Assembly (NCBI RefSeq): GCF_000264995.1
Contig: NW_006767436.1
Span: 1,266,800-1,330,799 of the forward strand
DNA from: Punctularia strigosozonata HHB-11173 SS5
Taxonomy: Eukaryota > Basidiomycota > Agaricomycetes > Corticiales > Punctulariaceae
DNA: 64,000 nt
Direction: 5' to 3'
Shown: in pieces, positions 12,000-24,800 of the stretch
How positions within the stretch are numbered: the first letter of the stretch is position 1
Layout of the letters: every line of letters starts with the position of its first letter
Translations under genes and position numbers: made by a program
Notes under the pieces: model-generated
Seen by the model: only the letters and a program-made list of their open reading frames with translations
What the model was told of the DNA's origin: nothing
Databases searched by the model: none

Positions 12000-13788
12000 A
12001 TGGCCCCAAAGACCCCTACTGCTAATGGTAGCTCTTCTAAGAGCAAGGGTTCCAAGCCTGCTACGAACGGTTCGGCAACTCCCACCACCGAAGAGGTAGC
12101 AGACAGCTTCAAGTTTACCGCTCCGGCTACTAGCAACAGGCCAGACAAGGCGGTTTATGATGCCGAGCAGGAGAAACTCAAGAAGGAGATTGAAAGTCTG
12201 CAGACCAAACTCGTGAATTTCCTGCTATAGCTGGTTCCAGCAGTGTTCTCACTCCATGGCCAGGCTGCAGTGAAGGAGAAAATTGCTCTTGCTGGCAAGG
12301 GGGGTGCGGGAGATGATCGGAGGACAAAGCTCCGCGCAGAGCTGGACGAAATCCGGGGCCAACAGGCGAATGGGAAGACCTCTCGCGGCAAGATCCACGA
12401 CCAGCTCAATGTTTTGAATGAGAGCATCCAGAAGAAGGTGGGCTGCGGTTCTTGATGTCTATACATCCAAATATTGACGTTTTCGGATAATTAGATCAAG
12501 GATCTGAACGCTGCGAAGTCTCGAACTCCCTTCAAGACCGTCGCTGAGGTGGACGCACACATCAAGTACGCCAGTTTCTGATGAGTATCTAGTACAAGTA
12601 TCTGACATGCGGGTGCGAAGGAATCTCGAAGCACGCGTTGAATCTGGATCTATGAAAATTACTGAGGAGAAAAAGGCTATCCAAGAAATTTCGCAAAGCA
12701 AGCGTGCCCGGAAAACGGTTGAAAGCTTCCAGCAAGAGCAAGAGGCCATCGATGCCTCTCGTGCAGCAGCGGACGAATTGCGCAAGCAGCTAGACGATCC
12801 GGAGGTGGCAGCCATATCGCAGCGTTACGCCAGTATTAAAGCACAATTGGAAGAGCTCAAGAAGGAGGCGGATGATGCTTATTCCAATAGGAACAAGCTC
12901 TTCGACGAGCGCAACGCACTGCAGGCCGAGCTTGACGTTCTTCACAATCAACGTCGCGAATCTACTAAGCAGTATCGAGAAGCCAACGACCGGTTCTACG
13001 CTAAGCTGGCTGAAGATCGTGCCCGTCGTGCTGAGCGAGCCCGCGCCGAGCGGGCGGCCCATGAAGAGGAGAAGAAGAAGGCGTTGGCGGAAAAGCTACG
13101 CGAGGAGGCATCAATACCAGCATACCAGGCTGAGATCGAGGATTGCCAAACTCTCATCGACCAATTCTCTGGTAAAGCTAGCAGCGGCACCCTCTCCACG
13201 TCTACACCTTCTTCCGGTGTAAAATCCGACATTGCCGGCGTCCCTAAACTGGAAATTCGGCAAGTGGAGGCTCCTACGGAAGGGCTGGTGGTGCGGAAGA
13301 AGAAGGGCGAGGATGAAGAGGCGTATTTCCAAGGGAAAGGTAAAAGGGGTAAGAAGGGTGCAAAAACTGCTACACCCACCACTGAGGCGCCCGCGACCGG
13401 CAAACTCAACGTTCCGATGCCCACTCTCCACGCTCTCTTCGCTCTCGCGATACCGCCTCCCACGTCTCCCGACGAGGTGCCTCGCGTTATCAAGGACCTG
13501 AAGACGAAGAAAGCCTGGTTCGAAGCAAACCAGGCCCGAGTCACCACCGAGAACATCGCCAAGGCGGAGGCAGAAGTACGGCGCCTTCTTGGCACGAAGG
13601 CTGAGACGGAAGGGGTAATCATTGTTGATGGGGAGCTTGTCCCTCCAGCTGGTAATGGAGAAAAACCTGCGGAACCTGCGCCTACACCGAGCGTAGCCGA
13701 TACAAAGTCCACCGCCGTCCCCGGTTCGGAGGTGGCCGACAAGCTGGAGAATGTACAGGAGCAAGAGGTCGACGGCTCAGAGCGATGA
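12000..13788 (+). CDS. BFR1: Bfr1-like polysome-associated mRNP protein
   Basis: A homologue of yeast Bfr1 (nuclear segregation protein), a coiled-coil RNA-binding protein found on ER-bound polysomes and involved in mRNP and secretory functions. It starts at 12000 (MAPKTPTANGSSSKSKGSK) with a disordered serine/lysine tail. The conserved entry is FKFTAPATSNRPDKAVYDAE, followed by long charged helices: KLKKEIESLQTKL, then AAVKEKIALAGKGG after the first intron, then NLEARVESGSMKITEEKKA. A large last exon (about 12600-13788) holds most of the coiled coil and a C-terminal conserved block around LPTLHALFALAIPPP, which reads PMPTLHALFALAIPPPTSPD here. The end is acidic and low in complexity. The gene converges on the RFX gene with 238 bases between them. 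Confidence 0.85.
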
Positions 13789-14026
13789 CCTTACATTCAA
13801 CCGGTGTATTGGTTTATTCACGGAATTATGATTTCAATATGAGAGAACAAGGAGAGACGCCCGTCCGTGTTAACTATGCTTACAAGCCACCAGCCGCGAA
13901 GAGCAAGGACATATAATATCGGATACAGAACAGCAATTATTAATGGGACACTATATAGAACCGAGTAGCAACATCAGCAGAAGATAATTGATCACTCTTT
14001 ACCACAGATATATCGACGGTAGCCAT

Positions 14027-17018
14027 TTAGGCAGACGCACTTTCAGAATTCTGGAGTTCTGGCTGTTCCGAAGCAGCAGGGGCAGAAGCATCAGGCTCGC
14101 CTGATGGGCCGGAGGTTGGTGAAGGACCAATGCCCAGGTCCTGGCTTGCGAAGCCAGCGACGTCAAAGGCGCCTGCGGCACTGTAGTCTCCGAAAGACAG
14201 TCCAGCTTGTCCAGCAGGCATGGAATCGTCCGTAGGAACAGTAGTGTCCATAAAGGACGACAAGCCGTAGTCGGAAGCATTGAAGCCGTTTGAGGGCGAT
14301 TCGAGAGCGCCTGCAGGGAACGTATCTGCCTGCAAGGCCGCAAGCATGCTTGAAGTCGTCGGCGTGTGCGCCATCATCGGCGCACCTGTGACGTCGAGGG
14401 ACTGGCTGAAGCTCTCCTGGCCTGGCATAGGCGACAGGGCAAAGAACTGTTGCTGCATGACGGGTTCAACCGAGGCCGCCACCGAATTAGTCGACAGTGC
14501 CACGCTTCGAAGGACATTGACCGCGATCCAGTCACTGCAGGGCAGACGTTATTCACGAATGATCATACGCCGGTAGTGCGACATACTCTAAGAATAGCTT
14601 GAGAATCTGGAAAGCGCCGAAAGCGGGATCACTCCGAATCGTCTGACCCAAAGGCGTTCGGTCAGTATCAATGTAACGAAGGAAAGAGAAGACTGTTGCG
14701 CACCAGGTCTCTCATTACTTGACTGGTCACATAGCCCCAGCGGATGAGAACACTCCGAGAACTCATGGTACTCCTCTCCTCTCCGCGGCCTCCACCCATG
14801 AGACGCTCGCAGCATTTGTCGGCCCATGTCATAACATCCCTGACGGGCTCCGCGCTCTTTTGCAAGTTCTCGAGGAGATGGACGAACTCGTTCTCGAGCA
14901 AGTGAACGAGGTCTTCGTGACGGCAATTGCAGACCAGTGCGGACTGGTTGCGGACAGATTCGAAATCCACTTTCGACCAGGAGCGGCGCATCTCGGCGAG
15001 TTGCTTTTGGCTGGTTAGAACGGTGTTCAGAGCTTGCGTGACTTGGTAGATGTCGAGGAATCGCACTGTGCAACGAACTGTCAGCAGATGATCGTGAGCA
15101 TAGAAGCAGACTCCAACTAACAAACTAAGTGCCCGAATCGTGCGCCGAGTTCTACCTTTGGTTCGACGAACGTACTGCCATAGCTTTCAAGTGCAACCAG
15201 AAGGATTTTCTCCATCTTATCGGCCAGCTGACGCAAGCTGGCCAAGGAAGCAGGCGGTATTGGCGACAACATCTGAGACCTAAGGATCTCGAGAATCTCC
15301 TGTGAACAGTCGATGGATCAGTTCCATATAGCAAACTGATCATCGCAATCACGTACGTCGTAGACGATGGCGTCGGCGCGGTTCATAAGTCCGGCAACCG
15401 CGGGCGCATGTACCAACTCTCGGTGAACGCCCTGAAGGCTGGGCCAGAAAGTGCGCACGTGCATCTCAAATTGGTCAAACCGGAACAACCTGATGCTCTC
15501 CAGCAAGGCATCGAGATGGTCCTGGAACCAACCCCACACCTCACGAGCGGCCAGGTTGTGAGCGGAAGATCCCGAACCCAACGCTTCTTCGATGTTTGGG
15601 AAGTGTGGTAAATGGCGCACAGAAATAGACTGGGCTTGACCGGCAGTTGATGGAGCGGGTGCCGATGGGACCAAGGACGGCGACGACTGGGAAGAGCCAG
15701 GGACGCCGTCCTGAGGGGTGGGATGGCGGCGAATAGGCGCATAGTTCGGATAGGTGTTGCTCCTTTGAGCCTGCGCTTGTGCTTGTGCTTGGGACAGCAT
15801 GGCGGCCGCAGTCGGCGTCTTCTCACTCATTTCTTCCGAGAAAGTAGGCATCTCCCCGTTCGGCTTGCCCAAAACAAGGGAGCTGCGCTTGGACGGAGGC
15901 TGAGAGGTGGCACCCTCGGACTCGTCGTCCTCGTCATCTGAACCGTCATCTCCCTTCTCCGTAGCGTTGCGAGCCGCATTGACCGATTGTTGAGCTGCGT
16001 TGTTGTTGGACTTCCTTATATAGTCCTGGAGGAACTCCGCCTCTGCTGAGGTGGCGGGGCGGATACCGCAGTCTGAGAAAACCTTGTTAGCGATCACAGC
16101 GTGAGATAGAGCGAAAGCCATTCTTACAGTGGTACTTGCTGTTACCTCTCACTCCCAGGCGGCGAGTCTTGATCGTCGGGAAACAGAGCCGGATGGCCTT
16201 GCCCAAGGTTGCGGTGTTAATGTGTGGGATCCCGTACTGATCGCAGACTCGGCGGTACGAAAAATACAGTCCTTGCCGAGGAACGTTTCCATCGGGATAT
16301 GGAGTGTAGTTCGCGGTGAGCCTGCGAGAGAAGGTCGCGTCAGCGTTGTTTCTGAAACACATGATACACATAGGACTGACCAAGCCTGGACGAAAATCTG
16401 TTTTGCCCGGTCCGCGGCACTCGTAGTGGTCGCAGCCCGGACGTTGGCGGCCAGCTTCTCGAGCGCCTGATCCGGGCTGATGGTCATCCGTCCGAAAGCT
16501 CCCGCGGTGTGCATGGCCTCCGGGGTGGGCTGCATGTGCTGGCTTGCGAACATCGGGTGCGGATGGAAATCGGCGGGATTGGCAAGGTACATGCCCACAT
16601 CCTCGGTCTCGCTGGAAGACGAGTAGATGTCTGCGTCGCGGTGATAAGGTGAGGCAGCAGCACGTGCGCGGATGTGAGATGGGCGCAGATGTCCTTTTAG
16701 GGCCGGATTCATGATGTTGTGATTCGGAGGGGAATCTGCTGGAGTGCCGAGGTCGGTGGAAGCGAGTGAGTACGCAGATGAATGCGACTGGTTGGAAAGA
16801 TGTCTGGTATGGTCGTTGAGGGAGTGCTGACCTAGCTGGAGGGACGCCCGGTAGAGGTCCTCAGACGTGGGAGCCATCGAGCGCAGGGCGCCATGAGAGG
16901 ACTGGGGCCTTGAGCCAGAATGAGACGATGAGGAAGAGACGGACGTGGAACGCGAGTGAACGCCCATGTAGTCGACGGGGATGTGAGACGGTATCATCTG
17001 CATGTTCACGGCTGCCAT
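14027..17018 (-). CDS. RFX-family winged-helix transcription factor
   Basis: A sequence-specific DNA-binding protein of the RFX family (relatives: S. cerevisiae Rfx1/Crt1, S. pombe Sak1). Start is placed at the ATG at 17018 (MAAVNMQMIPSHIPVDYMGV). The first 200 residues are serine/histidine-rich and disordered. The DNA-binding domain spans about 16410-16080: after an exon ending near IFVQAW, an intron leads to LTANYTPYPDGNVPRQGLYF, then SYRRVCDQYGIPHINTATLG and KAIRLCFPTIKTRRLGVRGN, with SKYH and CGIRPATSAEAEFLQDYI after one more intron. The downstream part contains a glutamine/alanine tract and the conserved C-terminal helical region (ALGSGSSAHNLAAREVWGWF). Family members repress DNA-damage and cell-cycle genes; the role here is inferred from the family. 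The tail is proline/serine-rich. Confidence 0.88.
15768..15792. repeat. Hexamer microsatellite coding Gln-Ala
   Basis: A short GCTTGT hexamer repeat inside the RFX gene. On the minus strand it encodes alternating alanine and glutamine (SQAQAQAQAQRS). Such tracts vary in length between strains and can tune activator strength. Confidence 0.65.
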
Positions 17019-17499
17019 ACGGCGTGGCGGAGAACGGGGTTGCGCTGGGGTGCTAAGGAGGGTGGGCGGGCTGGTGCGCAAGGTCGGTCCTGCCGGTGTT
17101 GAATTGGAACTGGTTGTAGGGTCGGATTAGAAAGGGGGAGCAAGTGTACACGTAGAACGAAGGAGGGTATTGGGCCTCGGGCTAGAAGTGCGCGAGCACG
17201 ACTCGCGTCTGGCCGGGTGCGCAAAGGTGAAGACGATGACCGCCAGCCGTCGTCGGTGGTGGCGAAAGCGAGCAAGCAATAAAGATAAACGATACACTCG
17301 ACGGCGCGGAAGGCAGTTCCAGAACGTGGGTGGTTGGGATGGCGACTGGGAGGAAGAGGGAGTTCGGGTGACCAAGCTCTGATCTGCGGCCATATTTACA
17401 TCTGTGTACGCCCTCCGCCACATCACTCTCTTTTGATGCAAACGCCATCGATGATTCGATCAACCCATCTTCCGATTGTAATTGTTCGACACTCTCAGC
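17019..17499. other. RFX upstream region and PPN1 3' flank
   Basis: About 480 bases between minus-strand genes. It contains no convincing coding exon. A purine-rich plus-strand segment (17160-17370), which is pyrimidine-rich on the sense strand, lies upstream of the RFX start. Confidence 0.5.
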
Positions 17500-20243
17500 T
17501 TATCTCGTCTGAAACATGTAGCGCTTGAACCGCGCGCGCAACTTCTCCCCCTCCGGCGCACCCAGCCGCCGCGCAAGCTTTAGCCAGCTCGGTATCGTCA
17601 GGTCCTCCATCTTATACGGAGCGAATTTCGACTTCGTGGCAGTCGTATTGTCCCGCAACGATCGGGGGAGATGCCGGACGGGCACGGGGTAGATGAAATC
17701 TGCATCGCCTTCGCCTGCATCTGCATTGGGATGAAGGGCGGTGACCGGATATGTCAAGTACTCCATCTTCCACTTCGGAGGCCGATTGGCAGTTGCTTTC
17801 TTCAACTGCTTTTCGGGCAGATAATACTGGGGTCGAGAGCGATCAGCGAACCGCGGGCCCGCCGACCCAGGCTCCGTCTCACCTGCGCATAGCCCAGCGG
17901 GGTCCATAACCCATTCGTACGCGAGGGAGCGGATGAATCCGAGTTGAATCCCTTGTTTAGATGGCACCTCCAGGTATCCCAATACTCGGGTCGCTTGCAA
18001 AGGGTTTTCTTGTCTCCCTTCTTCCCGCGGGGATGTCCCGGCCTGCGCTTTCCAGCTGTCAGTTCATCGGACCTGTCCAAATCTGAGGTCGTGCTGATGT
18101 TATAAGAGTATACTCGGAAAGACGGCAGATAGGGGTTGGGGACTACTGCTGGCGCTACGTTGACAACCGCGTAATCATCATGGTTCAGTTTCTTCGCTTT
18201 GGGCAGCTGTGCGAAGTCCTCCACCAAGGACTCGAACAGATCCGAGTGTGAAGTAGCGTCAGGCGGTCCCTGAGTCGCCAAAGCGCCGGCATCGGCCGAG
18301 AAGTCGAGGTCACCAGCCTCCAAGAAGAAGAAACTGTGGACTGGTTTGGATATCGATAACAGATCGAGCAAGCTGAGCCACGCACTGGTCTGCATTCATG
18401 TGCTATTCGAGTTCCAGGTGTTAATCAATATTTGCCGAACAACGGTCCACATACCCCATACAGATGTCCCAGTATCGTGTCTTGGAATCGCAGCGATAGC
18501 TCGACGTAACGCACGTACTTCATAGCTGTCAGAGACAATTACGCAGTCCATGTCAAGATGACGCTCACACATTCCGGCCAGTAGTTGCCCGAGGAGGGAG
18601 GGACATGCCCTGAGATCCAAACCTTCGATTACAAGCGGTCATCAGCCTGGAAAACGTTTGACAGCGTGGGCCTGTCACTTACCTGCATGTTACGTTCTCT
18701 GTAACGGCCGAGTTGTACCTCGAGCCAGTCAAACTGCAGATTGCCGGGGTCATCCTAAGGGGTAGCGGACTTTGGAAATCGTTGATACCGGCAATGCATG
18801 TGAATGTTCTGACCTTTTCCTTGTATTCACAACCCCCAACCGCTGCGCACAGATCGTTATATGAAAGCCCGATGAACTTGATGCCGGGAAGGACGTACCC
18901 TTGTTAGAATCGAAGAAATACATGGTGTTGAGAGCTATCACAGCAACAGAGTTCGGGATGACCTAGGTTGCTCGTTGTTCGTCGTGTTCGGGATCTCACT
19001 ATACGGTACCCATACCTCGACCGAGTAGTATCCGCCTGTTGACCCGTTTCATGAAGCCCGTAAACACGAGGAGAGGCCAAACGAGCTCACCTCTTTGAAA
19101 GACTTGATAAGATGAGAATGGGACGAAAGCCCTCCATATTCTGGCGAGGTGGATCCAGACCAGTTCAAGCATGAAAGGGGGGCACTCACGTAGAAAATTC
19201 GTAGGTTATGCTATTAGGACCTATCAACAGGTCAGCGTGACGTAGAAGCCTGGATGCAAATCGAGCCTACCTGGTTGCATTATGTTCTGCGACGGAAAGC
19301 ACAAGGGTCAATTCGAGTCGATACAATGAAGATACAAAATATAGTTCACATGAGCTACCATATCACCCCGTTAGCATATAATATATCTTCTACTAGATAC
19401 AACTTACGCCAAACGTCATTATTTCCTATAGCATCAGAACCGCCGCTTTAATACTAGGACGTACTGCGAATGACATCCACTCACCCAGGCTGGGTACCAC
19501 CGGTATGCCTCTACGAGTAAAGACCTTCTCCATCTTCGCCGCAACTGCGCGGTTAAGGTCATAGATCTCATCCGTTGTTCTTGGGTGCTTCTGATCGTTA
19601 TCGTGTCGAGCGCTATCGCCGGTCCCTGTAGGCCAATGAGATCCACGCGCTAGTCGCGGAACCAGTTCGGGGGAACGCACATATTACAAAGTCTATCTCG
19701 TCCGCCCAGTTCTTGTCAAGGAAATCCATCGTGTAGTTCGTAAGCGCAAACGGCGAATCACAATCGCTGGTGAACAAGACCATCGTCAGCGGCGTTTCAT
19801 GCGAAAAGGGATGGCGGGAAGTGGAAATCGCAAGTACAACAATAACGCGCCTGTATGCTGTCCCAAAGTATCCAACCTCCTGCTTCGGCTTCTTGGGTTT
19901 CTTTCGATGACAAGCTTTGGATGTAGAGCTTCCCGGTCGATACCAAGGATCTGATATGCTGTCACGACGATGACCGGACCGCGATACCCTACATGCGCAC
20001 CAGGATGCATATCAGTTATGTGCAGGAATCGCCCGCGTAAACTGCGGCTCTCTGACGCGAGTGCTGAGTGTAACGATATTATTTTAGCACGTTCTATGGT
20101 GTATGCATCGTATCATGCTCACCGGTAGTCGGCCCTTCGACATCGAACGGGATCTGAGCATCCGTAGGTGCGGCGTAGCCCTGCTCGTAGAGGCAACCGA
20201 GCCATCCGACGAAAAGCAGCGGCACCAATCGTGAGCGAAGCAT
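17500..20243 (-). CDS. PPN1: Vacuolar endopolyphosphatase Ppn1
   Basis: A metallophosphatase that cuts long polyphosphate chains in the vacuole. The ATG at 20243 opens a signal or anchor segment (MLRSRLVPLLFVGWLGCLY), as expected for this type II vacuolar protein. After an intron comes the metal-binding entry RGRFLHITDMHPGAHVGY (DxH motif). Later exons carry DEIDFV then WTGDSARHDNDQKHPRTTDE (GDxxRHD motif), RGIPVVPSLG, LQFDWLEVQLGRYRERNMQ, FPECYVRYVELSLRFQDTI, and GHMNADH joined to FFFLEAGDLDF across a short intron near 18350. The C-terminal exons hold NPYLPSFRVYSYNI and KWKMEYLTYPVTAL and end KRYMFQTR. The gene is split into many short exons. The order and motifs leave little doubt about identity; some mid-gene exon edges are uncertain. 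Confidence 0.88.
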
Positions 20244-20724
20244 TTCAACTTCCAGTACTGTTTGACTCGACCGCACAAGTGACGCGGTCAGAATCCCTGC
20301 ACAAGCCTCGTCGCGCAGGAACAGCAGTATTTGGACTCAAGCAGAGGCGGTTGTCCTGAAGTCGGCATCAAGGCCAGTGTAGGGATGCACGTTCGTCGCT
20401 CGCGCTTGGTTGACACGGTCCAATGGATGGCGAACTCCGCGGAAGTAGATGTAATCACCGGAACCAGCTCGGTCTTACTCATTTATGGCACTTACCGTAC
20501 TGCGTTGACTGAGCGGAACGGAAATGTATAAAGTTAAGGCAGCAAGAACTAGGTTACAAAGGCGGTATTCTACGCGTATTGAATGGTGACGTACAGGCTC
20601 GGGAACCAGAACATCTATAAATAATCAGTTTCTCGAGCCCCCTTCGGCGTGGTTGCGTAGTGTACAGATGATGGTAATGCGGCGATAGCGAATAGTGCGG
20701 GTGCGATGACATAGCGTAAGAGCT
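20244..20724. other. PPN1 upstream region
   Basis: About 480 bases between the PPN1 start and the stop of the next minus-strand gene. It should hold the PPN1 promoter. Nothing coding is supported. Confidence 0.5.
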
Positions 20725-21332
20725 TCACTGAATCTTGACGGAACGAGAGGGGGACCGGTCCATGTCTGTCGACACGACACTGGTTGAACGGTGTAGCTCG
20801 ATGAGGTGGGTGCCGTTGTCGTTGCTGTTTATGACATTCCGGATGGAGAGCTCCGCATGTTGGCACATCTGAGGTAATACACGGTGAGCTCGATGAATTG
20901 GTGTCAGAGTCATGGGTAGAACTTACGCGACTGTAGCCACCGGGCTGCAGAGTCGCCTGCGACCGCGGAGAGCTAGCAATCAGGTTGTGGATGGCATCAT
21001 GAGAGTATCTCCTCCTGGAGGCAATGTCAGCGGGGGACTCAGGGCGGCCGCAGACATACTCACAGTACACTCTCCAGCTCCTTCCGGTTCCGCGGAGGAA
21101 TGTAAAGATCTGTGCCGCTTAGATAACGTGCAAACGCAGAGTAGACTGCGCAGCTAGCCAATTGTTTCTCGTCGACATGCGGTGCGTCAAAATCCCAATT
21201 TTCACCATTCTCGCTAGGAGTCCAAAGGGTATATCGTCAGCGTTGAAGATCAAGGACGGTAAGCGTGCGCACTCACGTGAAGTGGAAGTGGGCCTGAGCC
21301 TCCGGGGTATGGGGAGCGAGGTAGCGATCCAT
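20725..21332 (-). CDS. Small protein of unknown function, four exons
   Basis: I do not recognise this protein. Four exons join without breaking frame at good splice sites to give a protein of about 150 residues. Exon 1 starts at the ATG at 21332 (MDRYLAPHTPEAQAHFHF). Exon 2 reads ENGENWDFDAPHVDEKQLAS and then CAVYSAFARYLSGTDLYIPP. Exon 3 reads RRYSHDAIHNLIASSPRSQA. Exon 4 starts MCQHAELSIRNVINSNDNGT and ends SRSVKIQ. There is no signal peptide or membrane segment. The tail is serine-rich. A TATA-like sequence (TTTTATAAAAAG on the minus strand at about 21555-21566) lies roughly 225 bases upstream of the start. The gene is divergent from the acetoacetyl-CoA synthetase gene. Confidence 0.6.
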
Positions 21333-21890
21333 GCTTGTCTGGTTGAAGATGGCTGAACGGGAAAGGGGGATGTCTTGCTTGACGGCCGGGGAGTGGTGAG
21401 CTGTAGTTATAGCCGGGGGCTGTTAAAGCCTGCGGAATGGCTTGGCGCAGCTGTTGACGGGTGCGAGAGAAGGCTGGAGCAGATCGCAACGCAGCGTATG
21501 GTCTGAGAGAGGAGCACTGATACGGTCGAGGTACAAGACGAGATTGGGTGGCGGGTTTTATAAAAAGAGGTGAGCAGTGGCCCGCGTGGAAGGTTGTGGA
21601 TGAACGGTTGACGAACGTGTGTCTTACCACCGACGAATGACTCAGGCGCTCAATCGCCTAGATTGCCGCATCCCATTTCTAATCCCGCCGGGAGCACGCG
21701 TCCACACAGCGCGGAGAGCAACTTCACTCGCACGCCCATCCGTCAGCAGCCTCGGAAGGCCGGACGAATTCGATCGTCTCCTCCTTTTCCTTAGTCTCAC
21801 CACATAGGGGCTGCCCCCGCTGTGATCGTTGAAGACCTCCCGACTCCGGTGGCATTGGTGACTCTACTTATATCCATTTCGAACCCCAAG
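21333..21890. promoter_or_regulatory. Divergent promoter, unknown gene / AACS
   Basis: About 558 bases between divergent starts. It contains a TATA-like element near 21555-21566 facing the minus-strand gene. The part nearest AACS (21770-21890) is pyrimidine-rich. No gene is seen. Confidence 0.5.
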
Positions 21891-24800
21891 ATGAGCACCG
21901 ATCTTGGCGGCGAAGCGCCCAGCTCAGCGTTGCATAGCCGTCCGGAGCCGCTGTACGTACCGGGGAGCCCGCACTCGTCACGCACGTTCAAGTTCCTCGA
22001 TCGAGTGAATCAGAAATACGGTTTGCATCTGGCCTCGTACTCTGATCTCTATCAGTGGTCTACGGGCAATGCTCTCGACGAGTTCTGGAGCACCGTATGG
22101 GATGAAACCGACATTCTGGGCGTCAAGGGCGGACACATCGTGGATACGTCCGCTCAACCGGACGCCAACCCCACCTGGTTTGCTGATGCTCAGCTCAATT
22201 GGGCTGAGAATATGCTCTGGTGTCGGGCAGCCGATAAATGTGCTCTTATTGAAGCCAGTGCGCCAAGTTTCATCATACTACGCTGGGTCGAGGCTCACCA
22301 TTGATTACTCAGCGGAGCCAACTCTCGAAGACCCAGAGCCCGAGCAGAGGCGTATCACGTATGCGGAGCTCTACGACCTGGTCGCGGATCTTGTTTCCGC
22401 TCTGCTGTTGCGCGGCCTCCGCCCCGGAGATAGAGTGGCGTCATATTCATCGAACTGTATTGTATGTATCATCTTCGTAATCCGAGCGCCTTTCCAGTGC
22501 CCAAATTTAGATGCCCATGGGGTCGATTGCGGGGAAATCCAACTGCGTCCCAGAATCGCGATCTGATTGTGTTAATAGGAGAACGTGGCTGCATGCCTCG
22601 CTGCCACGGCAATAGGTTCGTCGGGCGATCCGGGGCGCTAGACAAGCCTGACCGTCGGACAGGATGCATTTGGGTCAGCGCCGCGGCCGATTTTGGTCCC
22701 ATGGGCGTGCTCGAACGGTGAGAACCAGCGCTGTGCATGCACGTTCGTGGATCAAGCTCATATGTGCTTAGCTTCGAGCAAGTACAACCGAAGATCATAT
22801 TCTCCGTGGATGCGGTAGTGTAAGACTTACCAGCTCTTTCCGCGGCCCTGAATGCCTAGTCGACAACTGCCACATATGCAGGTACAACGGCAAAGTCCAT
22901 CACCATCTTCCAAAACTAGCCAGCCTCCTCGACAGCCTGAAGAAGCGTGTGCCAGAGATGCCACAAGTGGTGGTAATCCCCAAGGTGTCATCCACAGTGC
23001 CCGTTTCCCGTGGCTGGGAGAACGGGTGGATCAGCTGGAGGGACTTCGTCGATAGTGGGACGAAGTGCAGATTAGGCAGGACACCAGATGGGGAGATAGA
23101 GTGGAGAAGGCAGAGCTTCGATTGGCCGCTATGGATTCTCTTCTCTTCGGGGACCACAGGTGACCACCCGCATACGTTCATGGCTGCCGAGAACTCATAT
23201 CATCGACAATGGCACAGGCCGCCCGAAGTTAGTAGGGCTTCTTTAATGCACCCGAAGGAGAGCTCATTGATTGGTACAGGCCTATCGTTCACCGGGCAGG
23301 TGGCATGCTTCTCCAACTACGCAAGGAACTGGCTATTTGTGCGGATATCGGCGCGGAGGACGTTTTCTTCTACTATACGACGACGTAAGGTTGGCCCTGC
23401 GATTATCACTTTCAATACTTACTGGCACAACGCAGAGGATGGATGATGTGGAATTTCCTCGTTAGTGGTCTAAGCATAGGATGCACGCTTGTGCTCTACG
23501 ACGGCAGTGCGTACGCGGGAGAGCGCGACCGTTGCATCCTTAATGACCTGATTCATGAACGCAGGCCCACTTCGCGACCCCGCATATCTCTGGCGCCTCG
23601 TTGACGAACTCGGTATCACTATATTCGGAACAAGTGCCAAATACCTAGACCAACTTTCGGTACGAGCATTGTAGCTTATATCAGTTACTTGATAGCTGAA
23701 ATCCCGTTTCCCAGAAAGGATACCGTCCAGCTGAGCATCACCGCCTTTCGACGTTAAAGCATATTTACTCCACGGGCTCGCCCCTGGCCCCACTCTCATA
23801 CGACTATGTATATTCGCATATCAAGAAAGACGTTCTTCTCGCGTCTATCACGGGTGCGGAACCTCTCATGTACCGTCACCCAACCAATTGAGCTGGAGCA
23901 CGTTCTAGGCGGGACCGATATATGCTCCCTGTTCGCAGGCATGTGTACTGCGCTGCCGGTATATCGTGGTGAGATTCAATGCCGGGAACTGGGTATGGCT
24001 ATCACGGCCTTCACGGAGACTGGGACGCCGTCCGGTCCTGACGAAGCGGGGGAACTGGTGTGCTTGAGGCCATTCCCGTGCATGCCGGTAGGCTTCTGGC
24101 CCCTGCCGGGGTACGGAACGGAAGACGCTGTGCGGGCGGCTCAAGTCAGGTTCCAAGAGGCCTATTTCAAGTCCCAGTGTCCAGGCGTGTGGTGTGAGCC
24201 CCTCGCTCTCCTCCGCATTTGCCCATCCATCTCACCGTGCTGCGCAGACCATGGCGACCATGTTCTCATCACTGAGTCGCGTGAAGGCAATGGCGGTGGG
24301 GTTGTTATGCTCGGGCGCAGCGACGGCGTTCTGTGCGTGCAGGCTTTTTACGTTTACATTGCTCTTTGTGGCTCATCTCCGGTGCTCCGGTCAGGAATCC
24401 CGGCGGCGTTCGATTCGGTTCGGCAGAGATATATGATGTGTTGGACGCGTGTTTTGCGCCTTCACGAGACCGCAGCGCTACCGAGACCATCGTTGACTGT
24501 TTGGCTGTGGGGCAGAAAACCGAAGGCGGAGCTGATGAACGGGTTGTCCTCTTTATCAAGTTGCAGGACGGCCATCTAGGACTGACAAAGGAGCTGGAGC
24601 AAAGTATCAAGGCCGAAATTAGAACGAGAAGGAGCCCCAGGCATGTCCCTGCACGCGTAAGTCTCCGGGCCCCGTTTTCTTGCACCGCTTCATTCCCAGC
24701 AGCTCCATTGATGATGCTGGCTTACTTTGCTCCGATAGATCGTCCAGGTAGAAGACGTGCCCTACACACTTAATGGGAAGCGGGTGGAGGTACCTGTTAA

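Noticed and set aside
12996-13764. Two long minus-strand frames opposite BFR1
   Set aside because: They mirror the charged coiled-coil exon of BFR1 and are shadows of biased codon use.
22560-22740. Possible disabled segment in acetoacetyl-CoA synthetase
   Set aside because: An intron with GTTCGT donor and ACAG acceptor joins AATAIG to IWVSAAADFG; the gene is intact.
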